Source of the DNA: Aquirufa rosea
GTDB lineage: Bacteria; Bacteroidota; Bacteroidia; Cytophagales; Spirosomataceae
DNA length: 64,000 nucleotides
Reading direction: 5' to 3'
NCBI RefSeq assembly: GCF_004118285.1
Contig: NZ_SDHY01000002.1
Span: 1 to 64,000, forward strand
The notes under the pieces are model-generated. The model did not search any database and was not told the DNA's origin. It saw only the letters and a list, made by a program, of their open reading frames with translations. The position numbers were made by a program, and so were the translations under genes. The number at the start of each line of letters is the position of its first letter. Within the stretch, counting starts at the first letter, position 1. Positions 8,220-18,216 of this stretch are shown one piece after another.

Positions 8220-10949
8220 ATGTTGAAAAAAATCCTTTATTCCTTGCTGGGTTTGATACTGGTATTTGTACTACTTTCGATAGGAATATCTTTCCTATAC
8301 AAAAAGGAGATCAAGGCGATGATTACATCGATTGCCAATGAAAAACTTAATGCCACCTTTCAATTTCATGACGCTTCTATCAGTCTCATCAAACATTTTC
8401 CAAACCTAAGTATTGAAATTGAAAACAGCTCTATCTTAGGGAATGAAGAATTTAGTCAAGACACCTTGGCAAGTATTCCCCAATTGAGTATTGAAATTGC
8501 GCCATTAGCATACCTATTTAACAATCAAATTGAAATTCAAGATATTAGCATCAATCAAGCAAAACTACATTTAATCATTCTCCCTAATGGAAAAATGAAT
8601 TGGGACATTTATAAATCCCAACCCGAAACTTCAGCAGCCGCTAGTACTAACAAAGCTATAAATCTTGGCTTAAAACATTATCAATTGATCAACTCAGATA
8701 TTCATTATACGGATAAAATGAGAGGCTTTTCCACACAATTGCTAGAATTGAACCATGAAGGCTCCGGGAATTTTTCACAGGATATTTTTACCCTTCAAAC
8801 GAGTACTGAAGTGGGGAAACTAAACATCGAGTATTTAGGAAAAACCTATTTATCTGAGGTTAAAAGCAAACTAGAGGCCCCCATCGAAATGAATTTTTCC
8901 AAGAGGGAATTTGCCTTTAAAAACAATGACTTGTACTTAAATGACCTTCCTGTTCATTTTGACGCTAAAATTGTTATGCCTGACAGTTCCATTGATTTAG
9001 ATATTCAATTTAAATCCCAAAAATCTCCACTGAAAAACTTCCTTTCCCTCATTCCATTACTTTACCAAAATTCCTTCAAGGACCTAACAGCGTCAGGAGA
9101 CTTTACTTTATCTGGCTATGTAAAGGGTCGAATGACTGATACAAGTATGCCGGGATTTGGCTTGGAATTACTCGTGTCTAAAGGTGCATTTAGCTATGCC
9201 CAAGTGCCTGTGGGTGTGAAACAAATGGAACTGGACTTACAAGTTTCCAATCCCGATGGAGTGGTCGATCATACGGTGGTTGACTTAAAACAATTACAAT
9301 TGATGATGAATCATCAGCCACTTCGGGCTAGCTTATTATTCAAGAACCCGATTTCCAATCCATACATCAAAGCAAGTCTGAAAGGGATGCTTAACCTAGG
9401 AGAAATAGCTAAAATCATTCCGCAAAAAAACACTCAAATGAGTGGAAGCCTGGATAGTGACATCCAATTGGATGGTTATGTGAAAGAATTTAAGCAGTCT
9501 AAAGGCAAGGCCAGTGGATATTTTAAGGCTCATCAAATTATCTACAAGATCAGTGAAACCCAACAAAATTTAGCCATTCATGAGGCAGCTGCCAGTATAA
9601 GTCCCAAATTTATCAACATCAGTAAACTACATGGGACTTTAGCTAATACCCGATTTGAAGCCAGTGGAAATGTAGAGAATTACGTGATGTACTTTCTTAA
9701 AAATGAAAAAATCATTGGTACACTACAATTAAATTCTCCTTTGGTCGACTTAAATGCCTGGGGAATAAGCCATGCTAAAGCGCAAACGAATAGTTCCAAT
9801 CAATCCAGCAAGACAATTGCAAACTGGGAAATTCCGAAAAATATAAACTTCTCTTTCCGATCTAAGATTGATAAATTACTATTGAAAGATTTGGTCATCA
9901 CACAAGCTCTGGGGGATATTCGAATAGCTGATCAGGTGGTTTCCTTGAAAAACTTATCTTTCGATTTAGCTAATGCCTCATGGAAATCTACGGGTACATT
10001 TAGCAAGGTGCAGCAGCATTTGCCTGTTATCCAGTTTGACTTTAAAATTAATAATCTCGATATTCAAGAGGCCCATAAATACTTCAGTTTAGTCCAGAAA
10101 TTTGCACCTATCGCCGCCGCTGCGCAAGGAAAAGTTCATGTGGACTTTACTTACAGTGGTACGCTAAATAGTGATTTATCCCCTAATCTCATGAGTACCC
10201 AAGCGGTTGGAAACATGGATTTGATTAATTTAAATCTAAAAAAATCGCCAAGTTTCAATCAGATGCTTAGCTTAACCCGCTGGGAACAGCTGAAAAACCT
10301 TGAACTAAAACCTACTCATCTGAACTTTCAAATTCAGCAAGGCCGACTACAGTTTAAACCCTTTGAACTAAATAGTAATCTAACCAAATTTCACGTCAGC
10401 GGCTCCAATGGCCTGGATCAAAGTTTAGAATACAATATTCTAGCTGATATACCTGCCAAAACCCTCACTTCGGGAATAGCAACTAGTTTAAACCAACAAT
10501 TGATGAAGCTAAATCCTAAGCTTGATTTGGCCAACTTACAGCAAGCCTTAAAAATGCAGTTGCAGGTGCGTGGAAACATTCAAAAACCTCAGTTCAAGGT
10601 CAATTTAGTCAATGGAAAACAAAATAACGCGCCAGTTTTGGTGGCAAGCCAAGCAAAAGAATTAGTTAAACAGGAAGCGAAACAACAACTCAATAAGCAA
10701 TTGGATGAGGCCAAAATAAAGGCAGATGCCTTGAAAAAAGAAGCCGTAGTACTTTCTCAAAAAATTCGCCAGGAAGCTTATGCCAATGCCGACCGATTGG
10801 TGGAGGAAGCTAAAAATCCATTTGCCAAGATTGCTGCCCAAAAAATAGCTGAAAAGCTCAAAAAAGAAGCTGATAGAAAGGCAGATGCCCTATTGGAAGA
10901 GGCTGATAAAAAAGCACAGGAGCTTATAGAGAAGGCCCGTCAAAATTAA
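8220..10949 (+). CDS. AsmA family envelope protein with C-terminal helical tail
   Basis: 909 residues. One N-terminal membrane anchor (ILYSLLGLILVFVLLSIGISFLY) precedes the AsmA N-domain (long beta-groove pattern, PNLSIEIENSSILG) and an AsmA-like C-terminal domain near residues 620-800. AsmA/TamB/YhdP-type proteins bridge the envelope and are linked to phospholipid transport and outer-membrane biogenesis. The last 100 or so residues are a charged Ala/Lys/Glu-rich helix with repeated KADALKKEA and KADALLEEA units, a predicted coiled coil in the periplasm. The stop overlaps the convergent stop of the next gene within TTAA. Confidence 0.88.
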   Translation: MLKKILYSLLGLILVFVLLSIGISFLYKKEIKAMITSIANEKLNATFQFHDASISLIKHFPNLSIEIENSSILGNEEFSQDTLASIPQLSIEIAPLAYLFNNQIEIQDISINQAKLHLIILPNGKMNWDIYKSQPETSAAASTNKAINLGLKHYQLINSDIHYTDKMRGFSTQLLELNHEGSGNFSQDIFTLQTSTEVGKLNIEYLGKTYLSEVKSKLEAPIEMNFSKREFAFKNNDLYLNDLPVHFDAKIVMPDSSIDLDIQFKSQKSPLKNFLSLIPLLYQNSFKDLTASGDFTLSGYVKGRMTDTSMPGFGLELLVSKGAFSYAQVPVGVKQMELDLQVSNPDGVVDHTVVDLKQLQLMMNHQPLRASLLFKNPISNPYIKASLKGMLNLGEIAKIIPQKNTQMSGSLDSDIQLDGYVKEFKQSKGKASGYFKAHQIIYKISETQQNLAIHEAAASISPKFINISKLHGTLANTRFEASGNVENYVMYFLKNEKIIGTLQLNSPLVDLNAWGISHAKAQTNSSNQSSKTIANWEIPKNINFSFRSKIDKLLLKDLVITQALGDIRIADQVVSLKNLSFDLANASWKSTGTFSKVQQHLPVIQFDFKINNLDIQEAHKYFSLVQKFAPIAAAAQGKVHVDFTYSGTLNSDLSPNLMSTQAVGNMDLINLNLKKSPSFNQMLSLTRWEQLKNLELKPTHLNFQIQQGRLQFKPFELNSNLTKFHVSGSNGLDQSLEYNILADIPAKTLTSGIATSLNQQLMKLNPKLDLANLQQALKMQLQVRGNIQKPQFKVNLVNGKQNNAPVLVASQAKELVKQEAKQQLNKQLDEAKIKADALKKEAVVLSQKIRQEAYANADRLVEEAKNPFAKIAAQKIAEKLKKEADRKADALLEEADKKAQELIEKARQN

Positions 10950-12052
10950 CGAACCTTTCCATTGCCAAATTGGTCGCTAGCACGGATAGCCTTGCTGCCT
11001 CGAAAATCTATTTCCAGTAATTTTTCGCTGGAAACAGCATTATGCTGTTCGTCTTCCAAATGAAATAAGATCTTTCTACTAACAGGATCAATCACCTCTC
11101 CACTAGAAGGATAGGCATATTTACCATCCAAAGAGAAGCTTATCCAGCCTGGCATATCTTTCAAGGTTATGCTGGTTAATTGCTGATAGGGAGGATTGGC
11201 TTGAAACACATGTAAGCGCATGTTAAACCCATCACAAAGCCAAATTTCCCTTTCATCTGGAGTCAGGGCAATTCCATGACTCGGATTACCATGCCTTCGA
11301 ACAGGTCCTTTATTCCAACCCTCTACCGAAATACTGGCTAATTGTTTACCCGTTGAGATATCTCCTACTTCAAATCCCAATAAACTATCTACCGTTACAA
11401 ATGCTCGATTTTCCTTGCCATTCACGGTAAATGGACGCACAAAATTACTGAATGGCCCCACCTTTTGTAAAATGCTATGCTTTTGTGCATCTACCTGATA
11501 CAACCAGGGATTTGCAATATCAGCCAAGTAGACATATTTCCCAGATAGTCCATACAAAGTATTATGAGCCCTTTTGAAACCCTTAATTTGTTGGATCATT
11601 TTCCCCGTTTCACAATCAAGCACCGTCCAGAAATCCTTTTCAAGAGACGGTAAATACATGGTTTTTCCATCAGGAGAAATCGACATCCGATCACAACCTC
11701 CCGGCATAGGTAATTCCCAAATAATTCGATCAGTCGTCAAATCAATCCTTTGCAAGGACTCCAAGGTACTGACATAAATACTTTGTAAAGGAATGCTGAC
11801 CGCTATACCTTTTACATTGGAGGGCTTGCCATTGGGATGCAATCCTTGGGTTTTAATTCTTTTGACAAAGCGATGTTGCTTATCTATATCAAATACTAAA
11901 ATACCATGCCCGCCATAACCCAAATAATCCCGAATACCCGGTGTAGCCACATACAAATACCGTTTGATGGCAGATTTTGGTTGAGCCTGTAAGACCTGAC
12001 TTGCCAAAAAACTACAGCCAATAAAAAGTAGAAATAATCTTGCGTTTTTCAT
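10946..12052 (-). CDS. YncE-like beta-propeller protein
   Basis: About 368 residues with a signal peptide (FLLFIGCSFLASQVLQAQ). Repeated propeller blades of the YncE/WD40-like kind appear: YVATPGI, ISPDGKTMYLPS, LSGKYVYLAD and LTPDEREIWLCDGFN. No catalytic residue stands out; such secreted propellers often bind ligands or partner oxidoreductases. An ATG at 12052 is chosen because the longer GTG or TTG reading from 12094 would run through the terminator of the upstream gene. It overlaps the convergent AsmA-like gene by 4 bp. Confidence 0.75.
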   Translation of the reverse strand: MKNARLFLLFIGCSFLASQVLQAQPKSAIKRYLYVATPGIRDYLGYGGHGILVFDIDKQHRFVKRIKTQGLHPNGKPSNVKGIAVSIPLQSIYVSTLESLQRIDLTTDRIIWELPMPGGCDRMSISPDGKTMYLPSLEKDFWTVLDCETGKMIQQIKGFKRAHNTLYGLSGKYVYLADIANPWLYQVDAQKHSILQKVGPFSNFVRPFTVNGKENRAFVTVDSLLGFEVGDISTGKQLASISVEGWNKGPVRRHGNPSHGIALTPDEREIWLCDGFNMRLHVFQANPPYQQLTSITLKDMPGWISFSLDGKYAYPSSGEVIDPVSRKILFHLEDEQHNAVSSEKLLEIDFRGSKAIRASDQFGNGKVR

Positions 12053-12060
12053 TTGTCTAG

Positions 12061-12101
12061 CAAAAAAAAATGAGATGAACATTTGGGCGCCCATCTCATT
12101 T
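12061..12101 (-). terminator. Rho-independent terminator of the quinoprotein gene
   Basis: Read on the minus strand, AAATGAGATG (from 12101-12092) pairs with CATCTCATTT (12077-12068), followed by a run of nine T. It ends transcription of the gene at 12124-13380 and helps fix the start of the next gene at 12052. Confidence 0.85.
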
Positions 12102-12123
12102 GGTTTAAATCATATCATTCCAT

Positions 12124-13380
12124 CTATTTTTTGTAACTGATCTTGAAGATGGTACCTCCCAAATCATCTGCTACATACAAGGAACCATCTGGACCTTGTG
12201 CCAATCCACATGGACGGTGCTGCACTGGACCTGTAGGCTTAGCTAAATCAATCCCAGAAAAATTATCGGCAAAAATCTCCCACTTACCGGAAGGCTTATT
12301 GTTTACGAAAGGTACAAATGCTACAAAATAGCCTTTTTTCATTTCCGTATTTTGACCATGAAAGGCCACAAATGCTCCATTTTTGTATCGTGCGGGAAAC
12401 ATATTCCCTGTGTAAAATAAGACATCGTTAGGTCCTAGATGAGCAGGGAATGCTACTTTAGGGTTAATTGATTTTTCGCCGGCTGTCTTTTTACCATCAC
12501 CCCCATATTCAGGTGCTAAGATTTTCTTGTTTTGAAATTGGTCATAATAAATAATTGGCCAACCCGCGTCATCTCCCTCATGAATCTCATACAAACATTC
12601 TGCAGGAATCTCTGCGCTTTGTTTAGGCGTATAATATTGAGGATAGAAATCATGGAAAAATCCGCGACCATGTGAGGTAGCGAACAAGGTATTAGTTTTC
12701 GTATTCCAAGTAAGGCCTACAGCGTTCTTTAATCCCGTGATATAACGCTTTCCATCTTGAAACTTTTGTCCTAATTGCTCGGCCTTAAATTTCCAAATAC
12801 CTCCCGCTGAATCAAGCACCGTACACGGCACCATTCCTTGACCAGTTCCCGGTACACGGCAAGCATCGTTCCAAGAACCAATGGTCACATACATATTGGA
12901 TTGCTTATCAAAAACAAAAGGCTTGGCATTATCACGACCCTTGTCAATTAATCCGCTGACAATGTTTTCATAATGCTCCTTGTCTACCACCTCAAGCTTT
13001 TCGTTCATTTTAAATCGATTCACTCCGGAGTTTGAAGATGCATATAAATAACCGTTGTGAATTTGAATGCCTGTCCCCACAAAATCACCAAAATAGTTGA
13101 TTTCATCGGCTACGCCATCTTTGTTAGCATCTTTCAGTTGAACAATGCCTTTACCATCCTTGAACTTGGAAAGTTTAGCATAGACATCGCCGTTTGCAGC
13201 CACAGTCAAGTGGCGGGTGGCGCCAAGGTTGGAAGCTAAAATCTTAGTACTAAATCCTGCAGGCACTTTAACGGCCGACTCTTCCACAACAGATTTTGTG
13301 TGGGGCTTATTGGACATTAGTGTACCCAAAGCTAGCACGGCCAAGGCAAACTGACTCATGCTTGATTGAAAGTTTTTCAT
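12124..13380 (-). CDS. PQQ-dependent sugar dehydrogenase (sorbosone/glucose dehydrogenase-like)
   Basis: 418 residues with a signal peptide. The protein is a six-bladed quinoprotein propeller of the glucose/sorbosone dehydrogenase type: GFSTKILASNLGATRHLTVAANGDVY at the start, GLKNAVGLTWN, TSHGRGFFHDF, EGDDAGWP and HRPCGLAQGPDGSLYVADD at the end. Members oxidise sugars in the periplasm and pass electrons to the respiratory chain; the natural sugar is unknown. It follows the DUF5009 gene by 97 bp on the same strand. Confidence 0.88.
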   Translation of the reverse strand: MKNFQSSMSQFALAVLALGTLMSNKPHTKSVVEESAVKVPAGFSTKILASNLGATRHLTVAANGDVYAKLSKFKDGKGIVQLKDANKDGVADEINYFGDFVGTGIQIHNGYLYASSNSGVNRFKMNEKLEVVDKEHYENIVSGLIDKGRDNAKPFVFDKQSNMYVTIGSWNDACRVPGTGQGMVPCTVLDSAGGIWKFKAEQLGQKFQDGKRYITGLKNAVGLTWNTKTNTLFATSHGRGFFHDFYPQYYTPKQSAEIPAECLYEIHEGDDAGWPIIYYDQFQNKKILAPEYGGDGKKTAGEKSINPKVAFPAHLGPNDVLFYTGNMFPARYKNGAFVAFHGQNTEMKKGYFVAFVPFVNNKPSGKWEIFADNFSGIDLAKPTGPVQHRPCGLAQGPDGSLYVADDLGGTIFKISYKK

Positions 13381-13477
13381 GTGTAAAGGAATAGGGTAAT
13401 TGATAGGTTATTAATTTTAAATTTCAATTTACAGAAATGACAACAAATTCCTAACTGTGTCTATACGTATATAAATG

Positions 13478-14611
13478 TTACACCCGCAAGAATACTTTCT
13501 TTTGGTACATAAAATAAAGGAAATACCATTTGATACCCGTATAACAAATGGCCATGGCTACCGCATTGAATGGGTCTCCTAGCAACTGCCCCAACCAATG
13601 AAACACACTGTCAGTGCTATATTCCCAATCAATAAATACCCCAGACATGTAAATCAAAATAGAGTTCATTCCAATAATACGGAAGAAAAAGGACCATTTT
13701 TGATAGCCTTTGACGTCGATGATGTAATAAAACAAAGACAATAATAACAAGCTAATACCGCCGACCAACAGAACAAATGAACTAGACCAAAGATTTTTGT
13801 TGATCGGGAAATCCAGATTCCAAATAAGGGACAATACCACCAACAAGGCACCCAAAATAGCCATGCGCTTCGTTTTTTGAATACCTTCACTCGCATCATT
13901 TCTCAAGTAATTGCCGGTCAAAATACCTAATAAACCCGTAGAAATAGCGGGGATAGTTGAGGTTAAACCTTCCGGATCATGGTTACCACGGTATAAGCGA
14001 CCGGGCATCACTAAGCGGTCTAGGTAGGAAGCAAAATTACCCTCTTGACTCAAATCTCCCGCAGGAAATCCCGGAGCCGAATTAAACTTCAATAGTAAAT
14101 AATAAAAGAGCAAAATACCTCCAAACCACATCGCTTGAATACTTGGCTTTTTCGTGTACAAATAAATAATATTCGCAAACATATAACCAAGCCCGATTCT
14201 CGCTAATACACTCCCAAAACGAATCTCCTCCAAAGGCTTAATCTCAAGTCCATTATTATATATAACCCCTAAAACAACTAATATTAGACCTCTTTTGATG
14301 ACACGGAACAATAATTGTTCTCGGTTTTTACCTTTCTCAATTTCTTTGCCCAAAGAGAATGGTGTCGCTACTCCAGCCATGAATAGAAACAAAGGAAAAA
14401 TTAAATCGTAAAAACGGAATCCATGCCATTCGGGATGAGAGAACTGATGCGAAAAGAAACCCCAAAATGGAGAATTCGTCGCCTTAAACATGGTGTGAAA
14501 AAGTTCATCAGCTCCCATGATCCAAAACATATCGAAGCCCCTTAGGGCATCCAATGAATAGAGACGATTTGAGCTTAAACTAGTTTGATCTAAATTAGGT
14601 AAGGTAGTCAT
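13478..14611 (-). CDS. DUF5009 / HGSNAT-like membrane acyltransferase
   Basis: 377 residues, about ten hydrophobic segments. It opens with the family signature RLYSLDALRGFDMFWIMGADEL and has FRFYDLIFPLFLFMAGVATPFSL, typical of DUF5009 and heparan-alpha-glucosaminide N-acetyltransferase relatives. These move acetyl groups across the inner membrane onto sugars; activity here is inferred. It is placed with sugar-processing genes, so acetylation or deacetylation of amino sugars is a plausible theme. The leader has a variant AAACCTAC nearby (about 14615-14622). Confidence 0.85.
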   Translation of the reverse strand: MTTLPNLDQTSLSSNRLYSLDALRGFDMFWIMGADELFHTMFKATNSPFWGFFSHQFSHPEWHGFRFYDLIFPLFLFMAGVATPFSLGKEIEKGKNREQLLFRVIKRGLILVVLGVIYNNGLEIKPLEEIRFGSVLARIGLGYMFANIIYLYTKKPSIQAMWFGGILLFYYLLLKFNSAPGFPAGDLSQEGNFASYLDRLVMPGRLYRGNHDPEGLTSTIPAISTGLLGILTGNYLRNDASEGIQKTKRMAILGALLVVLSLIWNLDFPINKNLWSSSFVLLVGGISLLLLSLFYYIIDVKGYQKWSFFFRIIGMNSILIYMSGVFIDWEYSTDSVFHWLGQLLGDPFNAVAMAICYTGIKWYFLYFMYQKKVFLRV

Positions 14612-14696
14612 ATGGGTAGGTTTAGAATATTTGCAAAGGTATATAAATGAGCATATTTATGACATGAATTAAATAAAACATGTCAATTTAATTATG

Positions 14697-16004
14697 TTAC
14701 GATTTTTTATTCTTAGCCTGAGCAGCTAGTTCCGTAATGGCATGCACCATTTTATCCAGGTCTTTAAGTCGGGTGTACACATGCGGAGTCACTCTCACAC
14801 AGGAAATATTTTCCCAAACAATCCCCACGGTATGAATCTTATATTTTGTAAATAAGGCACTATCCAATTCTGGGATGGTCATTCCCTCTATGCTCACGCC
14901 TGCGATGGCACAGGAGTAGGCAGACTTAAAGGAAGTATGAATTTTGACTCCAGGCACATCTTTTACTCGGGTGGTCCAATAGTTCTTCAAATATCTAATC
15001 CGCTCCTCTTTACGCTTGGAACCAATGGCATTGTGGAAGTTGATCGCCTCACCGATGCCTTGCTCGATAGGAAAACTACGTGTACCCAAGGTCTCAAACT
15101 TACGGATATCCGCACCGCGAGGTTTGTCATTACATACTAATGGCCACACTTTTTCTATATTTTCCTTCTTGATCCAAAGCATACCCGAACCAATCGGTGC
15201 CGATAAAAATTTATGAAGAGACGTACCGAAATAATCACATCCTAAATCAGGAATTTTGAAATCTAATAAGCCAAACGTATGCGCACCATCCACTAATACC
15301 TCTATTCCATGTTTCTTGGCCATGGCACAAATCTTGGCTACGGGCATAATTTGCCCCACCCAGTTGATGATGTGAGTCACATGCAATAATTTGGTTTTGG
15401 GGGTGATGGCCTTCTCAAATGTTTCCACAATTTGAGCATCATTCTCGATAGGAAAATCAAAACTCAGTTGAGTATATACAATTCCATCCCGCTGTGCCCT
15501 TTGTCGCCAAGCATTAATCATATTGGGATAATCTTGCTTAGTCCCAATGATTTCATCGCCCGCCTTAAAATCCAATCCAAAAATCACCGTATTTAAGGCC
15601 TCCGTAGCATTTCTATTGATGGCAATTTCCTCCTTATCGCAACCTGCCAGCTCCGCTAATTTTTCCCGTAAAGGCTCTCTTCCCTGATCCAAAACCCGCC
15701 ACATAAAATAGGAAGGGCCTTCGTTAGACAATTTATTATATCTCTCTACAGCTTCCTGCACGACGCGTGGACTTGGACTTACTCCCCCATTGTTTAAATT
15801 GATGATGTTAGGACTGGTAGTATATCCTTGCTGCACAAAAGCCCAGAAATCTTCATCCTCGGCTAATTGTGCTGGCGACAAATGCTGCTTGAAATCCAGC
15901 ATTTGTTGGAAATCGGCCGCATGAGCTTGTTGAAATAAACTGGAAGCGGAGAAGGCGCCTGTCATCAAACCTAGGCTTTGCACAAATTTTCTACGGTTAG
16001 TCAT
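14697..16004 (-). CDS. Tat-exported class V aminotransferase-like PLP enzyme
   Basis: 435 residues. The N-terminus TNRRKFVQSLGLMTGAFSASSLF is a twin-arginine signal, so a folded PLP enzyme is probably exported. Class V fold features are INLNNGGVSPSP, AINRNATEALNTVIFG, LVDGAHTFGLLDFKIPDLGCDYF and the lysine motif TSLHKFLSAPIGSG, where Lys forms the Schiff base. It resembles isopenicillin-N epimerase and cysteine-desulfurase-like proteins exported in Bacteroidota; the substrate is unknown. The leader AAACCTAT (16005-16012) directly abuts the ATG. It lies 23 bp after the cytochrome/LRR gene. Confidence 0.88.
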   Translation of the reverse strand: MTNRRKFVQSLGLMTGAFSASSLFQQAHAADFQQMLDFKQHLSPAQLAEDEDFWAFVQQGYTTSPNIINLNNGGVSPSPRVVQEAVERYNKLSNEGPSYFMWRVLDQGREPLREKLAELAGCDKEEIAINRNATEALNTVIFGLDFKAGDEIIGTKQDYPNMINAWRQRAQRDGIVYTQLSFDFPIENDAQIVETFEKAITPKTKLLHVTHIINWVGQIMPVAKICAMAKKHGIEVLVDGAHTFGLLDFKIPDLGCDYFGTSLHKFLSAPIGSGMLWIKKENIEKVWPLVCNDKPRGADIRKFETLGTRSFPIEQGIGEAINFHNAIGSKRKEERIRYLKNYWTTRVKDVPGVKIHTSFKSAYSCAIAGVSIEGMTIPELDSALFTKYKIHTVGIVWENISCVRVTPHVYTRLKDLDKMVHAITELAAQAKNKKS

Positions 16005-16027
16005 ATAGGTTTAAACTTATTTAATTA

Positions 16028-18211
16028 TCAATAAAACAACACTTCATCCAGCTTTATAATCGCAGGATTGGCTTTGTCTTTTACGTAGTCTGGGAAACGC
16101 TTGATTCTTTTGGCCAGAACTCGGTAATGACTGAAATTGGTCTGTGGCAAATCCAAGTTAATGGCCTGCGGAGAATAGCCACCATTTTCTTTAGGTTGTT
16201 CTGGCTTAGCTACCACCAATTTCTTCAAGTTATTGGCTGAGTTTCCAGCCCATACTTCAATCTCCAGAGGAGGGAAAATATTGGAATCCTGTTTTCTTAA
16301 ATAACTTAAAGTGATACCTCGAACAGGTTTTGCCTGCTTAAACTCAAACAGGGCATCCACATCATGTTGTTGAAAGCCCAACCAAGTATCATTGGCCAAG
16401 CCTCTGATATCACGCTTTCCTTGAATCAAATCTTTCAAAGTACTCCCACCTTTTGCCTGCCATTTAGGCTCGGGTTGAGTAATTAAATACACCGAATCTG
16501 GCACAAATCGATATTTGTAAAAAGTGTTTTTAACTACCTTACTAGCCCACCATCCAGCCTTTGTAGCTATCACTTTGACTACGGTATAATTAGGTATATC
16601 AATAGTCCCCTTGGTCACCAAAGTACCCAAGGAATCTGGTTCCTGATCTTTGTCTAGGGTATAATGTATACTAGTCCCTTGAATGGTATGCTTATATTGA
16701 ACCTTATCTTTAGGTCCTAAAAAGAAATTTTCATTCACTAAAATGGGAGGATTAATCATCAGCTTTTCATCCGTTGGTACAAAACCTTCTTCCCAACGTA
16801 TGGCGGGATAAGTCTTCCTCCAATGGGCAATCTGTTCAGCAGCAATGCCTGTATTCCACAAAAACACCTCCTTTAATTGAGGTAATGAGCCTAGTAAAGC
16901 TTGCAAATGACTCGCCGAAATGTTAGTTCCCGACAAGGCTAAGGATTGCAACTGTTTGTTGGCCGCAAGTACTTTCAGGTTAGGACCTTTAATTTCCGTA
17001 AAATTCAAATTTAATTTTTCAAGGTTTACAAATTGGCTCAGAAGGCCTAAATTCTCATCCTTTATGGGCATTTTTGCCAAATTGATTCCGACCAACTGAT
17101 CCGCCACTTTGGAAAGGTTTTCTAAACTTTTCAGCTCAAATCGCTTGGTGACATAAAAATCAGCCTGCAAGGCAGGCGCATCACTGGAAAGCGGATAAAC
17201 CGAGCAAAAGGGCGTATTAACTGATTGAATATCGGATTCACTGGCTGCGTCAAAGGGGTATTCCCTTTTTTGAATCTCAATTTGTATAGGTGCTGCCAAT
17301 AACTTAGCAACCAATTGGGGAACCATGGAGGCAGCCGCATATTCTTTGATTTTTTTATCCACCAAAGCCCCATCTTTGACCCATGCTTCCAAAAGCAATA
17401 GCTCATCGGCAGTCAATTGAACCTTACCTTTAGGAGGCATGTGTTCCTTGTGCTCCAGAGGCAAATGAGCCCGCTTTAAAAATAGGCTTCCAGCCACATC
17501 ACCAGCCTTCCACATGGCGCCATGTTTACCACCATGAAGCATCTTGCTTACAGAACTCATGTTCAACTGACCTTTCAACTTCTTATCATTATGGCAAGAA
17601 ACGCACTTTTTCTCAAAAATGGGTTGAATAGCCCCTTCCAGTAAACTGGATTCTGGGGTTAGGGCGACTGGGGTATTGGATGCATTTACTAATTCCGTTA
17701 AATAATTTTCACCATGCGTAATATTGGCCCCGCCATGTCCGGCGATGGCTACCAAAATTAATCCCAAAGCAGCAGCCCAGCTGGATTGAGAAATAGAAAG
17801 GTACATTCGATCAAAGAGGACTAATAAAATCAAATAATACCAGGCAACGGCTAAACCAGCCCATTGGTGGAAAAAAAGTGGATCTTGTTCAAAACCAGAT
17901 TCCTGCGACAAAAAGAAGCCCATCAAGGCAGAGAGCGCAGCACTCAAAGCCGTTAAATAAAGTACAAATCGAAAGGAGATATAAAATGCTTGTTCCCCCA
18001 AGGGTTGCCGAAGTAAATATGCCAAAGGGAGCAAGACGGCAAAACCAATGGGTAAATGCAAGATCAAGGGATGCAAACGGCCCATCCATTGGAAGACCAT
18101 AGGCAAACTTACCTGCTCTTGCCAAAAAACTAAAAACAGCAATAAAGCATGTAGAAAAATCAGGCCGCTCAACAGAATGCTATACCAAGAAGATAAGTTT
18201 TCTCTATTCAT
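16028..18211 (-). CDS. DUF2231 membrane - cytochrome c - LRR - beta-hexosaminidase-C-like multidomain protein
   Basis: 727 residues in several parts. Residues 1 to about 165 contain five or six membrane segments of DUF2231 type (LHPLILHLPIGFAVLLPLAYL). Near residue 200 is a planctomycete-type cytochrome c domain with haem motif CVSCH and distal HMPPKGKVQLT. Next come leucine-rich repeats (LEKLNLNFTEIKG, LQSLALSGTNIS), then a chitobiase/FN3-associated domain (IHYTLDKDQEPDS) and a C-terminal F5/8-like module (LPQTNFSHYRVLAKRI). It would couple a membrane anchor and periplasmic haem with binding modules. Part of the tight operon with DUF1501 and DUF1553. Confidence 0.85.
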   Translation of the reverse strand: MNRENLSSWYSILLSGLIFLHALLLFLVFWQEQVSLPMVFQWMGRLHPLILHLPIGFAVLLPLAYLLRQPLGEQAFYISFRFVLYLTALSAALSALMGFFLSQESGFEQDPLFFHQWAGLAVAWYYLILLVLFDRMYLSISQSSWAAALGLILVAIAGHGGANITHGENYLTELVNASNTPVALTPESSLLEGAIQPIFEKKCVSCHNDKKLKGQLNMSSVSKMLHGGKHGAMWKAGDVAGSLFLKRAHLPLEHKEHMPPKGKVQLTADELLLLEAWVKDGALVDKKIKEYAAASMVPQLVAKLLAAPIQIEIQKREYPFDAASESDIQSVNTPFCSVYPLSSDAPALQADFYVTKRFELKSLENLSKVADQLVGINLAKMPIKDENLGLLSQFVNLEKLNLNFTEIKGPNLKVLAANKQLQSLALSGTNISASHLQALLGSLPQLKEVFLWNTGIAAEQIAHWRKTYPAIRWEEGFVPTDEKLMINPPILVNENFFLGPKDKVQYKHTIQGTSIHYTLDKDQEPDSLGTLVTKGTIDIPNYTVVKVIATKAGWWASKVVKNTFYKYRFVPDSVYLITQPEPKWQAKGGSTLKDLIQGKRDIRGLANDTWLGFQQHDVDALFEFKQAKPVRGITLSYLRKQDSNIFPPLEIEVWAGNSANNLKKLVVAKPEQPKENGGYSPQAINLDLPQTNFSHYRVLAKRIKRFPDYVKDKANPAIIKLDEVLFY

Positions 18212-18216
18212 CCTAT

